Shown: positions 8,868 through 19,411 of the stretch, in pieces
Layout: the number at the start of each line of letters is the position of its first letter
Numbering within the stretch: the first letter of the stretch is position 1
Assembly (NCBI GenBank): GCA_030145055.1
Contig: JAQYWK010000001.1
Coordinates: forward strand, 979,876-1,043,875
Source of the DNA: Desulfovibrio sp.
Lineage (GTDB): Bacteria; Desulfobacterota; Desulfovibrionia; Desulfovibrionales; Desulfovibrionaceae
Length of the DNA stretch: 64,000 nt
Direction of reading: 5' to 3'
Program-made: the position numbers and the translations under genes
Notes under the pieces: model-generated
The model's input: only the letters and a program-made list of their open reading frames with translations
The model's database searches: none
What the model was told of the DNA's origin: nothing

Positions 8868-8890
8868 TTCCCGGTGATCGAATCCGGGAA
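8868..8890. other. Small hairpin between ftsA and ftsZ
   Basis: TTCCCGG (8868-8874) pairs with CCGGGAA (8884-8890) across a nine-base loop in the 81-base gap between ftsA and ftsZ. There is no T run, so it is more likely an mRNA processing or stability element than a terminator. It may help set a high FtsZ to FtsA ratio, which is an inference. Confidence 0.35.
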
Positions 8891-8913
8891 AGCCTTCTCC
8901 TAAATAGCCGTGA

Positions 8914-10143
8914 CTAAGCTATATCGGAGAACCATTTACGCATCCTGCCCAGAATGCGGTTGAAAACATTTTCGTCGCGAATACGGAAAACCTGTTCAGT
9001 ACTGCCTTCTTTCTCTGCTCCGTACATGAGAAGACCGACTGCTGTTGCATATTTAGGACTGTAAACCACGTCTTTGAGACCGCCGATTCCAGCCGGGTAG
9101 CCGATGCGTACTGGCAAGTCAAAGACCTGTTCAGCAAGCTCCTGCATACCGTCTACAAGTGAAGTCCCCCCCGTGAGCACTACACCTGCAGCAATCAGGT
9201 TCTTGTAACCGCTACGAACTAATTCCTGATCAACAAGAGCAATAATCTCTTCACAGCGAGGCTCACATATTTCAGCAAGCACGCGTTTAGACATTTTGCG
9301 ATGATCGCGCCCACCAACGGAGGGTACTTCGATAGTCTCATCGTTTTGAACGAGATCTGTCAGAGCTGTTCCGTATTTAACCTTGATCTGTTCAGCTGAA
9401 CCCATAGGAGTTCTTAGACCGAAAGCAATATCGTTGGTCAGGTTATTGCCCCCCAGAGCGATAACCGAGGTGTGCTTAATTGAGTCGTTAGCAAAAATTG
9501 CGAGATCCGTTGTGCCGCCCCCGATGTCAATGATCGCAACGCCTATTTCTCTTTCTTCTTCAGAAAGAACAGCTTTGCTGGATGCCAATGATTCAAGAAC
9601 GATGTCGGAAACATCAAGCCCTGAACGGTGACATGATCTAATGATATTTTGAGCAGAAGTTACCGCACCCGTTACGATGTGCACTTTTACTTCAAGGCGA
9701 ACACCTGCCATACCTAGCGGGTCAGCAATGCCGCGCTGGTCGTCGACTATAAATTCCTGCGGCAGAGTGTGAATTACTTCTCTGTCGAGTGGGATAGCTA
9801 CAGCTTTAGCCGCGTCAATTACTCTATCCACATCTTTCTGAGTTACTTCTCCGCCTTTTACCGCGATGACTCCGTGGCTATTAAAACCTTTGATGTGGCT
9901 TCCGGCGATACCTGCGTATACGGAGCGGATTTCACAGCCAGCCATCAGCTCAGCTTCTTCAAGAGCTTTCTTGATGGACTGCACGGTCTGTTCGATATTG
10001 ACTACAACTCCTTTACGGAGCCCCGTTGAAGGCGCAGTACCGATGCCGACGATGTCAACACCGTCCGCAGTAGCCTCTCCAACCACGGCACAGATCTTAG
10101 TAGTGCCGACATCAAGGCCGACTATCAGATCAGATTTGGACAT
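8914..10143 (-). CDS. ftsA: Cell division protein FtsA
   Basis: FtsA, an actin-like ATPase that tethers FtsZ filaments to the membrane. It opens with the phosphate-1 motif LIVGLDVGTTKICAVVGE; the inserted 1C domain follows, then the phosphate-2 motif IDIGGGTTDLAIF and the adenosine motif VVLTGGTSLVDG. The C-terminal amphipathic helix NRILGRMRKWFSDIA is the membrane anchor. I prefer the ATG at 10143, eight bases after GGAG, over the ATG at 10149, which is only two bases from it. The gene lies between ftsQ and ftsZ as in most dcw clusters. Confidence 0.97.
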   Translation of the reverse strand: MSKSDLIVGLDVGTTKICAVVGEATADGVDIVGIGTAPSTGLRKGVVVNIEQTVQSIKKALEEAELMAGCEIRSVYAGIAGSHIKGFNSHGVIAVKGGEVTQKDVDRVIDAAKAVAIPLDREVIHTLPQEFIVDDQRGIADPLGMAGVRLEVKVHIVTGAVTSAQNIIRSCHRSGLDVSDIVLESLASSKAVLSEEEREIGVAIIDIGGGTTDLAIFANDSIKHTSVIALGGNNLTNDIAFGLRTPMGSAEQIKVKYGTALTDLVQNDETIEVPSVGGRDHRKMSKRVLAEICEPRCEEIIALVDQELVRSGYKNLIAAGVVLTGGTSLVDGMQELAEQVFDLPVRIGYPAGIGGLKDVVYSPKYATAVGLLMYGAEKEGSTEQVFRIRDENVFNRILGRMRKWFSDIA

Positions 10144-10182
10144 ACTCATTTCTCCTCATCATCTTAAATATAGGGACATTTC

Positions 10183-11049
10183 TCATTGTGACGCGCTCAT
10201 GCCGGGAGTCCTTTTTTCAACCCAGACTCTCCCTTTTCCGACAGATATCGTCGCAACATTCCTGAACTCTCCCCTGTGTTTGAGGTCGTTCCAAACGGTG
10301 TTCAGGTGTGAAAGCTGTTCTTGCCAGTTGTTCAACTCCAGCCTTACAGTCAGGCCGAGGTTGTCCATAAAAATTTCCATCCTGTTGCCGCCTTTAATAT
10401 CAATCCATGCAATTTGCCCCGGATCAAAAGGAAGCTCTCTTCTGCTCAGCACAGCCATGAATTTAGGCAGTATTTCAGCCTTATCCATAGCATCCGACTC
10501 AATGTTTAAAAAAGGCAATGAGGCGAATTTTCCCGGTGCTACGGGTGCGATCAGTTCCCCAGAACTGTCGCAATAGAAAAGTTTGTCACTCTGTCTGACC
10601 ATAAATTGCGGTGACTTCTCACGCACATGAATGGACAGACTTCCCGGTAGCTCACGTTTTACAGCTGCGGATTTAATCCAATTGTTATCGCTAAGCCTGC
10701 TTTCTACATCTCCGATGTTCACGGCTAAACTGTTTTTATTCAGTCCAACTTCGGAAATTCCGAGAATTTCACCGTAAGTTAAACGGTGGTTACCCGTTAC
10801 TTTGATATCTTGCAGAGCAAAGTAGGGATGGGCAGTCAGCCAGCGGTATCCGGTAAGACATCCGAGACCTAGGACTGCAAGCATTAGTATGCAGACTGAT
10901 GAAATACATGTCGTACGGAATATCCCTGTAAGAATTTCCGAAAGCGGGCGAGACGGATTGCTACGCATTTTGTTGACGTTGCGGCCCCGTTTTTTCCTGT
11001 CCGTGTGGTTCAGGTTGAGACGGCTTTTGTTTAATTTAACAACGCTCAT
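10183..11049 (-). CDS. ftsQ: Cell division protein FtsQ (POTRA domain)
   Basis: A 288-residue bitopic membrane protein. A basic N-terminal cytoplasmic segment (many Lys/Arg in 1-35) precedes a membrane helix near residues 48-70 (CISSVCILMLAVLGLGCLTG). The POTRA domain begins with YFALQDIKVTGNHRLTYGEIL and is followed by LSIHVREKSPQFMVR and the FtsQ/DivIB beta domain. FtsQ links early and late divisome proteins through FtsL. The start overlaps the murB stop (ATGA type), so translation is coupled. The tail beyond the beta domain is poorly conserved. Confidence 0.93.
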   Translation of the reverse strand: MSVVKLNKSRLNLNHTDRKKRGRNVNKMRSNPSRPLSEILTGIFRTTCISSVCILMLAVLGLGCLTGYRWLTAHPYFALQDIKVTGNHRLTYGEILGISEVGLNKNSLAVNIGDVESRLSDNNWIKSAAVKRELPGSLSIHVREKSPQFMVRQSDKLFYCDSSGELIAPVAPGKFASLPFLNIESDAMDKAEILPKFMAVLSRRELPFDPGQIAWIDIKGGNRMEIFMDNLGLTVRLELNNWQEQLSHLNTVWNDLKHRGEFRNVATISVGKGRVWVEKRTPGMSASQ

Positions 11050-11933
11050 TGTAGTATTATGACCTCCGACTCAAGGGTTACACCGAACTTTTTCAAAACG
11101 GCTTCTGTGGCCATATCCAATAACTCCAAGGCCTCTGCCCCTGTCCCATTTCCTTTATTCACCAAGAAATTTGCGTGCATCTCTGAGAAAGCCATTCCGC
11201 CGATGGTTTTACCTTTGAATCCAGCATCATCGAGCAGTTTACCTGCGCTATGCCCTTCTGGATTCTTGAAAACACAACCCGCGGTTTTCTCTAAAATAGG
11301 CTGAGAGCTTTTCTTTTTGGCGAAAATAGCCTGAACATTCTTTTTAACTTCATCTTCGGTAGACTTGCTGAACTTGAATTCAGCCTCCCATACTAAAGTG
11401 AACTCATTTGTTCCGGCAGAAAAGTGCCTGTATCCGAATTCCATCTCGTCAGCGCTCTTCCAGAACAGCCCTTTGCTAGGAGTCCAGAGTCTTGCTCTTG
11501 TAATGGTCGCTTCAATGTCGGTTCCGTACGAACCTGCATTCATTGCGATGCTTCCGCCCACTGATCCCGGAATTCCCGCGAGTCCTTCCATTCCGCTAAA
11601 ACCGTTTCTAATGAGAAAAGCTAGCAAACCGGGAAGTCTTGTATCTGCAGAAACTTTGACAGTAATAGCTTGGTCATCGTCTACAGAAATTTCAGGTTCA
11701 ACTTTATTTACAAGATCCACATTCACGAAGGCGTAGTTAAGTTTGCCATCTGCCGCGAGCATATTGCTTCCTTCACCGATAGCGATAAGACTTGCTGCTT
11801 CTTTCTCATGAAAGAAAGACAGTTCGTCTAATCCCGCTTCGTCCCGCACTTTTGCAAGTGCTCTGGCAGTTCCACCTATACCTAATGAGGTAAGGTCTGC
11901 CATTTTCGGTTCGTGAAGTAATTCAAGCGTCAT
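11046..11933 (-). CDS. murB: UDP-N-acetylmuramate dehydrogenase MurB
   Basis: MurB, 295 residues, the FAD enzyme that reduces UDP-GlcNAc-enolpyruvate to UDP-MurNAc in the cytoplasm. The FAD-binding segments are GEGSNML near residue 53 and LAGIPGSVGGSIAMNAGSYG. The catalytic Ser/Cys region appears in CVFKNPEGHSAGKLLDDAG, and the C-terminal SEMHANFLVNKG matches the type II (short) MurB family. It starts at ATG 11933 after AAAGGA and overlaps ftsQ. Many dcw clusters carry ddl between murB and ftsQ; here there is none. Confidence 0.95.
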   Translation of the reverse strand: MTLELLHEPKMADLTSLGIGGTARALAKVRDEAGLDELSFFHEKEAASLIAIGEGSNMLAADGKLNYAFVNVDLVNKVEPEISVDDDQAITVKVSADTRLPGLLAFLIRNGFSGMEGLAGIPGSVGGSIAMNAGSYGTDIEATITRARLWTPSKGLFWKSADEMEFGYRHFSAGTNEFTLVWEAEFKFSKSTEDEVKKNVQAIFAKKKSSQPILEKTAGCVFKNPEGHSAGKLLDDAGFKGKTIGGMAFSEMHANFLVNKGNGTGAEALELLDMATEAVLKKFGVTLESEVIILQ

Positions 11934-11961
11934 TACTTTTCCTTTGCCATTACTTATCGCC

Positions 11962-13446
11962 TTACAGCGAAGTAACTCTTTCCGGTTTTGTGGTTGTAGA
12001 AGTTGAGCCGTCCTCAGATTTTTTTTCTAAATTTTTCAAAAAGTTCTCACCGATACGGTAAACTGAACCTGCCCCCTGAGTGATGAAAATGTCGCCTGCT
12101 TTAAGAATATTAGGCAGTTCATTCTCCATCATTTCAAAGTCTGGGTAAAAACGTACTTTCGTTGAGCTGATCTGTCTGATTCCTTGCGCCAGAGACATAC
12201 CGTTCACTCCTGGAATAGGTGATTCTGAAGCTGGGTAAATTTCAGTTAGCAGGAGCTCATCAGCAAGTTCAAAAGTTTTGCAAAAGTCCCCAAACAAGGC
12301 TTGCGTGCGGGTAAATCTGTGAGGCTGAAATGCGATAACCAGCCTTCTGGTAGGGTAACAAGCCTTTGCTGTCTCAATGGTTGCCTTGATTTCTGCCGGA
12401 TGGTGTCCGTAATCATCAATAACCAGAATCCCTTTGCATTCGCCTTTTTTTTCAAATCTTCGCCCAACTCCCATGAAGTTTGAAAGTCCTTCGAGAATGT
12501 CTTTTTTATCAATACCAGTCTCGAGAGCAACGCCAATTGCGCCAAGGGCATTTAGCACATTGTGCTTGCCGGGCTGGGCTAGTGAAACTTCGCCGAGCAG
12601 TTCATTATCAAGGTAAACCTTAAATAAACTACGGACTTCGCATGATAGAATTTCAGCTCTGAGTCTATTATGTTTTTCCAAACCGTATGACATGCAGGGG
12701 CGTTTAATAGAGGGGAGAAGCCTCTGAACTCCGGCATCATCACCGCAGACGATATTCATTCCGTAGAACGGAATGGAATTCATAAACTGTCTGAATGAAT
12801 TGTCGATGGCATCCTGATCTTTATAAAAGTCCATGTGATCCATATCAATGTTGGTGACAACAGTAATGATCGGGGACAGGCAAAGGAAAGATCCGTCAGA
12901 CTCATCCGCTTCAGCTATAAGGTACTGTCCTTCACCGAGGCGCGCGTTGCTACCCCAAGTGTTAAGTTTTCCACCGATGATAACTGTCGGATCTAGGTCC
13001 GCTTCTGTAAAAATTGTAGCTAATAGCGAGGTGGTAGTCGTTTTACCATGTGTTCCTGCGATAGCTATGCCTGTGCGAAGTCGCATTAGTTCAGCAAGCA
13101 TTTCCGCTCTTGGGATAATCGGAATTCCAAGTTCCCTAGCTTTTACAATCTCAGGGTTGTCGTCAGAAATTGCTGTAGACTTGACCACAACATCAGCATC
13201 GGTGACGTTTTCCGGACCGTGACCTATGAAAATCTGTGCTCCTATTTTAAGGAGACGCTTAACGGGATCACCCGCAGCTAAATCCGATCCTGTAACGGTA
13301 AATCCCATGTTAATCAGAACTTCAGCAATGCCGCTCATGCCGGAACCGCCGATTCCTACCATGTGAATAATGCCGACTCTACTACGCATAATGGGACATG
13401 CTTTATCCATGCGTGCTGGTACACTAGGTCCTTCTGCTGCGATCAT
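11962..13446 (-). CDS. murC: UDP-N-acetylmuramate-L-alanine ligase MurC
   Basis: MurC, 494 residues, adds L-alanine to UDP-MurNAc with ATP. The Rossmann-like start [18 protein letters not shown], the ATP loop [16 protein letters not shown], the metal-binding region [10 protein letters not shown] and the segment [10 protein letters not shown] mark the three Mur ligase domains. Translation likely starts at ATG 13446, which overlaps the murG stop as ATGA and follows GGGAGG by seven bases. An internal ATG 19 residues in ([12 protein letters not shown]) is the next choice and would give a more typical N-terminus. A C-terminal tail of about 25 polar residues is an extension. Confidence 0.96.
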   Translation of the reverse strand: MIAAEGPSVPARMDKACPIMRSRVGIIHMVGIGGSGMSGIAEVLINMGFTVTGSDLAAGDPVKRLLKIGAQIFIGHGPENVTDADVVVKSTAISDDNPEIVKARELGIPIIPRAEMLAELMRLRTGIAIAGTHGKTTTTSLLATIFTEADLDPTVIIGGKLNTWGSNARLGEGQYLIAEADESDGSFLCLSPIITVVTNIDMDHMDFYKDQDAIDNSFRQFMNSIPFYGMNIVCGDDAGVQRLLPSIKRPCMSYGLEKHNRLRAEILSCEVRSLFKVYLDNELLGEVSLAQPGKHNVLNALGAIGVALETGIDKKDILEGLSNFMGVGRRFEKKGECKGILVIDDYGHHPAEIKATIETAKACYPTRRLVIAFQPHRFTRTQALFGDFCKTFELADELLLTEIYPASESPIPGVNGMSLAQGIRQISSTKVRFYPDFEMMENELPNILKAGDIFITQGAGSVYRIGENFLKNLEKKSEDGSTSTTTKPERVTSL

Positions 13447-14525
13447 GCCAAACCTCCCGTTTTTTTCATGCGGATAATTACTTCTAAGCCGCTCACTATT
13501 GAGGTTGCGGCTTCGGGTCGTGCAAATTTAAGTGCTTGATTTCCCATTTTATCGAGAGTTTCCTCGTCACATAGTAAATTTAGTATTTGCTGAGCCAGTT
13601 TTCTACCTGTCAGTTCATTTTGCGGAATAATTTTTGCGGCACCTATTTTCTCAAGATGCTGCGCATTTCCGGTCTGATGATCATGTGTAGCATGAGGATA
13701 CGGGATGAATATCGCCGGTTTCCCTGCTGCTGCTATTTCAAAAATTGTTGAAGCTCCGGATCTACAAATCACAAGCTGAGCCTCTGCATAAGCGGCAGAC
13801 ATATCATATATGAAAGGAGAAACAGCCAGTGCGTTCACTGTTGCCTTTTTGTACTCGCTCTTGACTCTTTCGAAATCAGTTTTGCCCGTTTGGTGGCGCA
13901 TATTTATGTCTTCAAGTTTTAGCAAGGGAAGAGCTTCAATGATTGCATCGTTGATTGCTTGTGCGCCTTGACTTCCGCCAAAAACAAGAATGCTTTTTTC
14001 TTTTGCTTTACTTGCAAAATCAATGATTTCTTTGCGAACCGGATTTCCCACAACATCAACTTTGTCAGGGGCGAAAAATCCTTTTGTATCTTCGAAAGAA
14101 GCAAAAACGGTTTTTACTACTTTCCCTAGTACTCGGTTCGCAAGCCCGGGAATGCTGTTTTGCTCATGAATGGCCGTGGGGATTCCGAGCATCCATCCGG
14201 CCAGTACTGGGCTGAATCCTGCGTATCCGCCAAATCCAATAATGACATCGGGCTTAAAGCTGACGATCTCTTTTATAGCGCAAACCAAAGCTTTAAATAT
14301 CCAGAAAGATCCGAAAAATCTTTTTAATCCGCCGCCCATAACACCTTTGGCAGGAAGATCCTTGAACGTGATGTCTGCACGTTTAACCATGTCGCCTTCT
14401 GGTCCTTGGCCACCAAGGAAAAGGATTTCACATTGCGGGTATTTTTCCTGAATGGTGGCCGCAACAGCTAAAGCTGGAAAAACGTGTCCGCCTGTTCCGC
14501 CTGTGGTGATTATCACGCGTTTCAT
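13443..14525 (-). CDS. murG: Lipid II glycosyltransferase MurG
   Basis: MurG, 360 residues, transfers GlcNAc from UDP-GlcNAc to lipid I on the inner face of the membrane. It begins with the family motif [14 protein letters not shown]. Other marks are [46 protein letters not shown] and the donor site [31 protein letters not shown]. The start ATG shares one base with the ftsW stop and follows GGGGGAAAG, so it is translationally coupled. Confidence 0.97.
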   Translation of the reverse strand: MKRVIITTGGTGGHVFPALAVAATIQEKYPQCEILFLGGQGPEGDMVKRADITFKDLPAKGVMGGGLKRFFGSFWIFKALVCAIKEIVSFKPDVIIGFGGYAGFSPVLAGWMLGIPTAIHEQNSIPGLANRVLGKVVKTVFASFEDTKGFFAPDKVDVVGNPVRKEIIDFASKAKEKSILVFGGSQGAQAINDAIIEALPLLKLEDINMRHQTGKTDFERVKSEYKKATVNALAVSPFIYDMSAAYAEAQLVICRSGASTIFEIAAAGKPAIFIPYPHATHDHQTGNAQHLEKIGAAKIIPQNELTGRKLAQQILNLLCDEETLDKMGNQALKFARPEAATSIVSGLEVIIRMKKTGGLA

Positions 14526-15640
14526 TATACTTTCCCCCTAGATAAATTAAGGAGAATGCCAATGGCGATGAACGAAATCAGCAAACTTGATCCGCCGTAG
14601 CTGACGAAAGGCATCGGTACTCCTTTCGGAGGAACCGTTCCCATGACAACAGCGAGATTCAAAACGAATCCTAGACCAAGCATTATGGTCATTCCGTAAG
14701 CAGTGAATCTATCTTGCAGGTTCTCTTGGGCCAAAGCGATTTTAAAGCCTCTCCAGAGCAAAAAGCCGATTACAACCATTACAAATGTTACGCCGATGAA
14801 TCCAAGTTCTTCACCGACAACAGCCATAATGAAATCGTTGTGCGCTTCTGGAAGGAAGAAAAGTTTCTGTTTACCTGCGCCAAGTCCCTGTCCGAAAACA
14901 TTTCCTGATCCGAAAGCGTATAGAGACTGAACAAGCTGGTACCCTTCGTTTTGCGCGCTCTTAAACGGATCCATGAAGGCCGTCATGCGTTTTAGTCTGT
15001 AAGGTGAACTCGTAATTAGCAGATAGCCTGCACCCCCTGCGAATAGAAGGGAGGTCAGCAGATATGAAATACGTGTTCCGCCCACAAGGGACATGAAAAA
15101 TAAGATCATGCAGAGAAATACTGATCCGCCGAAGTCCGGTTGGAGCATGAGCAAGAGACACAAAGCGCCTGTAATGGCGAATGGTGGCAAGAATCCTATG
15201 CTGAATGATCTGATTCTTTCCTGCTTGCGAGAGAAAAAGTAAGCGAGATAAAGCACTAGCGCTGGTTTACAGAACTCAAGTGGTTGAATTCGGATAGGAC
15301 CGAAAGCTATCCAACGTTTAGCACCACCTGCTGCTACAGAAAGAGGAGTAAAATCACTGAGCATCAATAGTACGAATGCCCCCATAAGCCAGATGTAAAC
15401 TAAGTTGTAGAAGATGGCTTTGGGCAGACGTGAGCATAGGTACATCATGAATGTTCCGGCGCAAAGGAAGATCGCCTGTTTTCTGAAAAACAGGTATTTG
15501 TCATCGAAAAACCGTTCAGCCATAATGCCACTGGCAGAAAGGACCATTATAAGCCCAAAGCACGCCAGCAATAGAGCTGCGCCAAGGAGCCAGTAGTCTA
15601 AGCGTTCCGGTTTATCGGAGAGTGTCTTCTTTTTATTCAA
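14525..15640 (-). CDS. ftsW: Septal peptidoglycan polymerase FtsW (SEDS family)
   Basis: A 371-residue SEDS glycosyltransferase with about ten membrane helices that polymerises lipid II at the septum together with FtsI. The motifs [35 protein letters not shown] and [11 protein letters not shown] are diagnostic. The start codon is TTG (15640), overlapping the TGA stop of murD and preceded by GGAGG. FtsW rather than RodA is supported by its position between murD and murG and the partner ftsI in the same operon. Confidence 0.95.
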   Translation of the reverse strand: MNKKKTLSDKPERLDYWLLGAALLLACFGLIMVLSASGIMAERFFDDKYLFFRKQAIFLCAGTFMMYLCSRLPKAIFYNLVYIWLMGAFVLLMLSDFTPLSVAAGGAKRWIAFGPIRIQPLEFCKPALVLYLAYFFSRKQERIRSFSIGFLPPFAITGALCLLLMLQPDFGGSVFLCMILFFMSLVGGTRISYLLTSLLFAGGAGYLLITSSPYRLKRMTAFMDPFKSAQNEGYQLVQSLYAFGSGNVFGQGLGAGKQKLFFLPEAHNDFIMAVVGEELGFIGVTFVMVVIGFLLWRGFKIALAQENLQDRFTAYGMTIMLGLGFVLNLAVVMGTVPPKGVPMPFVSYGGSSLLISFIAIGILLNLSRGKV

Positions 15641-16941
15641 GACAGTTCCTCCATGATCCGTTTGAAATCTCTGCCTCTAGCGTCGTACCCTGTGTAAGCG
15701 TCAAAACTAGCTGTGGCGGGGGAGAGCAGGATTGTATCTCCTTTACTAGAATTCTCGAACAGGACCTTAACTGCCTTTTCAAGATTTTCATGCCACGAAA
15801 TTTTAAAATCATTTGCCAGAACACCTTCAAAATGTTCTCTGCCGGCACCGAAAATAGCTACTTCTGCGACTTTCCCTTTCATTGCCGGAATGAGATCTGC
15901 AACATTTCCGCCTTTGAAAATGCCACCAAGTAAAAGTCTTATTGGTGCGTCAAAGCTGCCCAGTGCTGCGACAACCGCGTCAAGATTGGTTCCTTTGGAG
16001 TCATCAATAAAAGTGACTCCGTTTACGGTTCCGATGTTGTTGATGCGGTGTTCTTTTCCTTTAAAGGAATCCAGTCCCGTCTGAAATTCTTCTATGGTCA
16101 GGCCGAACTTTTCCAGAGCAAGCCATGCCGCTTCGATATTTGAGCGGTTATGCTTGCCGGGCAGATTTGGCTGCTCTTTAAACATTTCACCGTCAAACCA
16201 CTTAACAGTCGCTTTGGTGAATTCTGATGGATTAAGCTCGTCTTGCATTTCTTTCGGTAGAATTGCCAGAGCATCAGATGGTTGACGCTCGAAAATTTTC
16301 AGCTTGGCACTGACGTATTCATCCATATCTAAATGGTAATCCAGATGGTTGGCAGAAATATTGAGCAATATGGCTACATCCGGTCTGAAAAGATGGCAGT
16401 TCTGTAACTGGAAACTTGAAACTTCTAGAACAAGAATATCGCACTGTCCTTTAGCAAGGATATATTCAGAAAGCGGAGTGCCGTAGTTGGCTCCGGCGAA
16501 TACTGTCTTGCCTGAATTTTCCAGAATGTGAGTGATTAAAGCTGTGGTCGTCGTTTTGCCGTTGGTCCCCGTAATGGCGATTTTCGGCTCATCAGCAAAC
16601 CATGACGCGAGTTCAAGTTCGGAGATGATTTTGCGTTCTGGCAAATCTCCGATCATTGGGATAATCTTTCTAACCGGAATACCGGGACTGACAACGATGA
16701 CCTCTGCGCCTGCAAATTGCTCAGGACACGCAGGGCCAACCATAAGTTCTGCTTTGGGTCCGAGTCCTTGCAAAATGTCGTCAGTGAGGGACGTGTTTTC
16801 GTCAACAATGCGCACAGTAGCACCAAGGGCGTGAAGCAACCTTGCGGCGGCAATCCCTGAGCGCCCGGCTCCCGCAACAATTGCGATCCGGTCAGTGAAC
16901 ATGCGGGTCTTAGTGACCTTTTTGACGAATTCGCTATCCAT
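15637..16941 (-). CDS. murD: UDP-N-acetylmuramoylalanine-D-glutamate ligase MurD
   Basis: MurD adds D-glutamate to UDP-MurNAc-L-Ala. The N-terminal motif IAIVAGAGRSGIAAARLL, ATP loop ITGTNGKTTTTALITH, NISANHLDYH and the C-terminal IDDSKGTNLDAVVAAL are present. The reading frame is open to 17004, but that start would overlap mraY by 58 bases. The ATG at 16941 lies five bases after the mraY stop, with AGGTAGAGG just in front, and gives a 434-residue protein close to the usual length. It overlaps ftsW at its 3' end. Confidence 0.95.
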   Translation of the reverse strand: MDSEFVKKVTKTRMFTDRIAIVAGAGRSGIAAARLLHALGATVRIVDENTSLTDDILQGLGPKAELMVGPACPEQFAGAEVIVVSPGIPVRKIIPMIGDLPERKIISELELASWFADEPKIAITGTNGKTTTTALITHILENSGKTVFAGANYGTPLSEYILAKGQCDILVLEVSSFQLQNCHLFRPDVAILLNISANHLDYHLDMDEYVSAKLKIFERQPSDALAILPKEMQDELNPSEFTKATVKWFDGEMFKEQPNLPGKHNRSNIEAAWLALEKFGLTIEEFQTGLDSFKGKEHRINNIGTVNGVTFIDDSKGTNLDAVVAALGSFDAPIRLLLGGIFKGGNVADLIPAMKGKVAEVAIFGAGREHFEGVLANDFKISWHENLEKAVKVLFENSSKGDTILLSPATASFDAYTGYDARGRDFKRIMEELS

Positions 16942-16946
16942 TTCCT

Positions 16947-18023
16947 CTACCTGAGTTTTAGTGTGCTTAAAGCCATTAGAGCCATTAATATCGAAAGAAT
17001 CCAAAATCTTATAACAATCTTTGATTCAGGGATGCCCTTGTGCTCAAAATGATGATGGAGCGGGGCCATGCGGAAAATTCGTTTCCCGCCGCTGAATTTA
17101 AAATAACCTACCTGTAAAATAACTGAGAGAGTTTCGAATACAAACACTCCGCCTACAATGGTCAGTAGCAACTCCTGCTTTGCAAGTACGGCGATAAATC
17201 CTAAGACTCCACCGATACTGAGCGATCCTACATCACCCATGAAAATCTGAGCGGGGTAGGCGTTGTACCAGAGGAATCCGAGTCCTGCACCTACTAATGC
17301 GCCGCAGAAAACTGTTACTTCGCCGACCCCCGGAACGTGAGTTACATTCAGGTAACTTGCTATACCAGCATGTCCGGCAACATAAATGAAAAGTGTAAAA
17401 CAGCTCGCCCCGACAATCGAAGGCCCGATGGCGAGTCCATCCAGTCCGTCTGTCAGGTTAACGCCGTTGGATGATCCTATAAGAACAAGTAGCGCGAACG
17501 GCAGGTAGAACCAGCCGAGATCAGGAGTTATATTCTTAAAGAACGGTACCGAGAGTTCAGTAGAATAGGCCGGTTGCATGATCAGTAATGTGACTGCAAT
17601 TCCCGCAACCACTAACTGACCTACCAGTTTGGCAATGGCTGAAAGCCCTTTGTTCTGTTTTCTGACTACCTTGATGTAATCATCAATAAATCCTACCGCG
17701 CCGAATCCTACAAAAACGAAAATTGTGAGCCAGACATAGATATTCGTAAGGTCCGCCCATAGCAGGGTGGAAACCAGTACTCCAAATCCAAGTAGTAAAC
17801 CGCCCATTGTAGGCGTTCCGGCTTTGCACTGGTGGTCTGGTCCATCTTCCTGAATGTACTGCCCGCATTTAATTTTCTGCAGCCAGCGCATAAACATAGG
17901 GCCTAGCACTATAGTGATAATAAGAGCTGTAAGCATGGCGTATATGGACCTGAATGTGATGTATCTGAATACATTCAGTGCGCCTATTTGTGCGCTCAGG
18001 GGGACTAGAAAATGATAGATCAT
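16947..18023 (-). CDS. mraY: Phospho-N-acetylmuramoyl-pentapeptide transferase MraY
   Basis: MraY, 358 residues and about ten membrane helices, makes lipid I by transferring phospho-MurNAc-pentapeptide to undecaprenyl phosphate. Diagnostic stretches are [19 protein letters not shown] (catalytic aspartates), [15 protein letters not shown] and [12 protein letters not shown]. The ATG overlaps the murF stop by four bases. The C-terminus LSTLKLR is followed by TAG at 16947. Confidence 0.97.
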   Translation of the reverse strand: MIYHFLVPLSAQIGALNVFRYITFRSIYAMLTALIITIVLGPMFMRWLQKIKCGQYIQEDGPDHQCKAGTPTMGGLLLGFGVLVSTLLWADLTNIYVWLTIFVFVGFGAVGFIDDYIKVVRKQNKGLSAIAKLVGQLVVAGIAVTLLIMQPAYSTELSVPFFKNITPDLGWFYLPFALLVLIGSSNGVNLTDGLDGLAIGPSIVGASCFTLFIYVAGHAGIASYLNVTHVPGVGEVTVFCGALVGAGLGFLWYNAYPAQIFMGDVGSLSIGGVLGFIAVLAKQELLLTIVGGVFVFETLSVILQVGYFKFSGGKRIFRMAPLHHHFEHKGIPESKIVIRFWILSILMALMALSTLKLR

Positions 18024-19411
18024 GCGTTGTTCCCTCCGGTCTCCCCAGTGACCTCGTTATGAAGTGCGTGGAAATAATTTTCCATGCGGCAGGATCTTGA
18101 CCCTTTAAAAAGAACCACCGCATTATTTAGTCCAAGTTCATGTATTCCAGTCATAAATTCAGAAGGCTGTTTGACCGGAACAAAAGTGGAGCCATTGGTT
18201 GTTTGTGCAACATCGTCATAATGGCTACCAAAGTAGAAAGTTACGTCTGGCTTGATTGCGGCGATTTTTTCGCCGAGATCGCGGTGCGCTTTTGCTGCAC
18301 CATCACCAAGCTCAAGCATGTCACCGAGCACTAGAACCAGAGGTCTTTCCCCGGATATCTGGTTTGCCGTGTCGATGGCCTTGTTCATGGAAAGTGGATT
18401 CGCATTATATGTGTCGTCTATGAGCGTCCATTTTCCGTGAGTGTGGCAGTGAAATCTTTGTTTAGGCAGCTCTACAGTTTTTAATCTGTCAGCTATTTCC
18501 TCTAATCCTAGTCCAAGCAAGGACGCCGCGCATGTAACAGCCGCCGCGTTCTCTGCGAAATGTGAACCGCAGGTTGGTAGTAGCGTTTCAGCTGTTTCTT
18601 TTTCGGCCTTAAGCAGGAAACGTCCCTTTCCGTCGGGCATAGCTTCAAGTAATTCACTGAAATATGGCGTGTTCGAATCCTGAGATGAAAACAGAGTCGG
18701 GTTTGTAATCTCGGATGCCGCGTTCCAGAGGAGTTCGTGATCCTTGCAACAGAGAGCTCTACCGCCCGGCTGTATGTATTTGAAAAGCGAAGCTTTTGCT
18801 GAAGCAACGTTTTCCATTGAACCTAAACCTTCTAGATGTGCAGGTCCGATGTTGTGGATTATTGCCATGTCCGGTTCTGCAATCACACCAAGTTCATCCA
18901 TATCGCCCGGTAAGCTGATTCCGAGTTCCATGACCCAGAAATCTTCGTCCCCTGTTGCAGCCAGCATCGACATTGGTAGTCCGATCTGGTTGTTCAGGTT
19001 CATGAAATTTTTGTGAACGGAATATTTGCCGCCAAGAACGTGCGCGAGCATTTCCTTCACGGTAGTTTTTCCGGCTGATCCGGTAACAGCTATCATTTTA
19101 GCTTTTGCGCGGGTCCTCCAGTATGCGGCAAGTTTGCCGAGGGCCTGAACGGTGTTTCTAACCATGATCACAGGCTTGTCTTCAAGCTCAGGCATAAACT
19201 GCGAAGCTACAACCGCAGATGCTCCGGCCTTAAAAGCCAGGTTCGCAAAGTTGTGACCATCGTAATTATCGCCTTCAATACAAAAGAAAACGTCACCTTT
19301 ACGCACAAGCCTGCTGTCTATGCGCACGCCAGATATTTGGGTTTCTTTTGCATTAGGGAAATCACTGCCCCCTTTGAGCTGCTCTTCAAGTTCAGATATA
19401 GTTAGTTTCAA
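18020..19411 (-). CDS. murF: UDP-MurNAc-tripeptide-D-alanyl-D-alanine ligase MurF
   Basis: MurF, 463 residues, adds the D-Ala-D-Ala dipeptide. The N-terminal [22 protein letters not shown] motif, ATP loop [26 protein letters not shown] and the C-terminal [11 protein letters not shown] region are typical. The start is TTG (19411), which overlaps the murE stop as TTGA and follows AAGGAG by eight bases. The D-Ala-D-Ala ligase gene itself is not in this cluster. Confidence 0.95.
   Translation of the reverse strand: MKLTISELEEQLKGGSDFPNAKETQISGVRIDSRLVRKGDVFFCIEGDNYDGHNFANLAFKAGASAVVASQFMPELEDKPVIMVRNTVQALGKLAAYWRTRAKAKMIAVTGSAGKTTVKEMLAHVLGGKYSVHKNFMNLNNQIGLPMSMLAATGDEDFWVMELGISLPGDMDELGVIAEPDMAIIHNIGPAHLEGLGSMENVASAKASLFKYIQPGGRALCCKDHELLWNAASEITNPTLFSSQDSNTPYFSELLEAMPDGKGRFLLKAEKETAETLLPTCGSHFAENAAAVTCAASLLGLGLEEIADRLKTVELPKQRFHCHTHGKWTLIDDTYNANPLSMNKAIDTANQISGERPLVLVLGDMLELGDGAAKAHRDLGEKIAAIKPDVTFYFGSHYDDVAQTTNGSTFVPVKQPSEFMTGIHELGLNNAVVLFKGSRSCRMENYFHALHNEVTGETGGNNA

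Noticed and set aside
15637..17004. Longer MurD start at 17004
   Set aside because: It would overlap mraY by 58 bases, while ATG 16941 lies just after the mraY stop with a purine-rich site.
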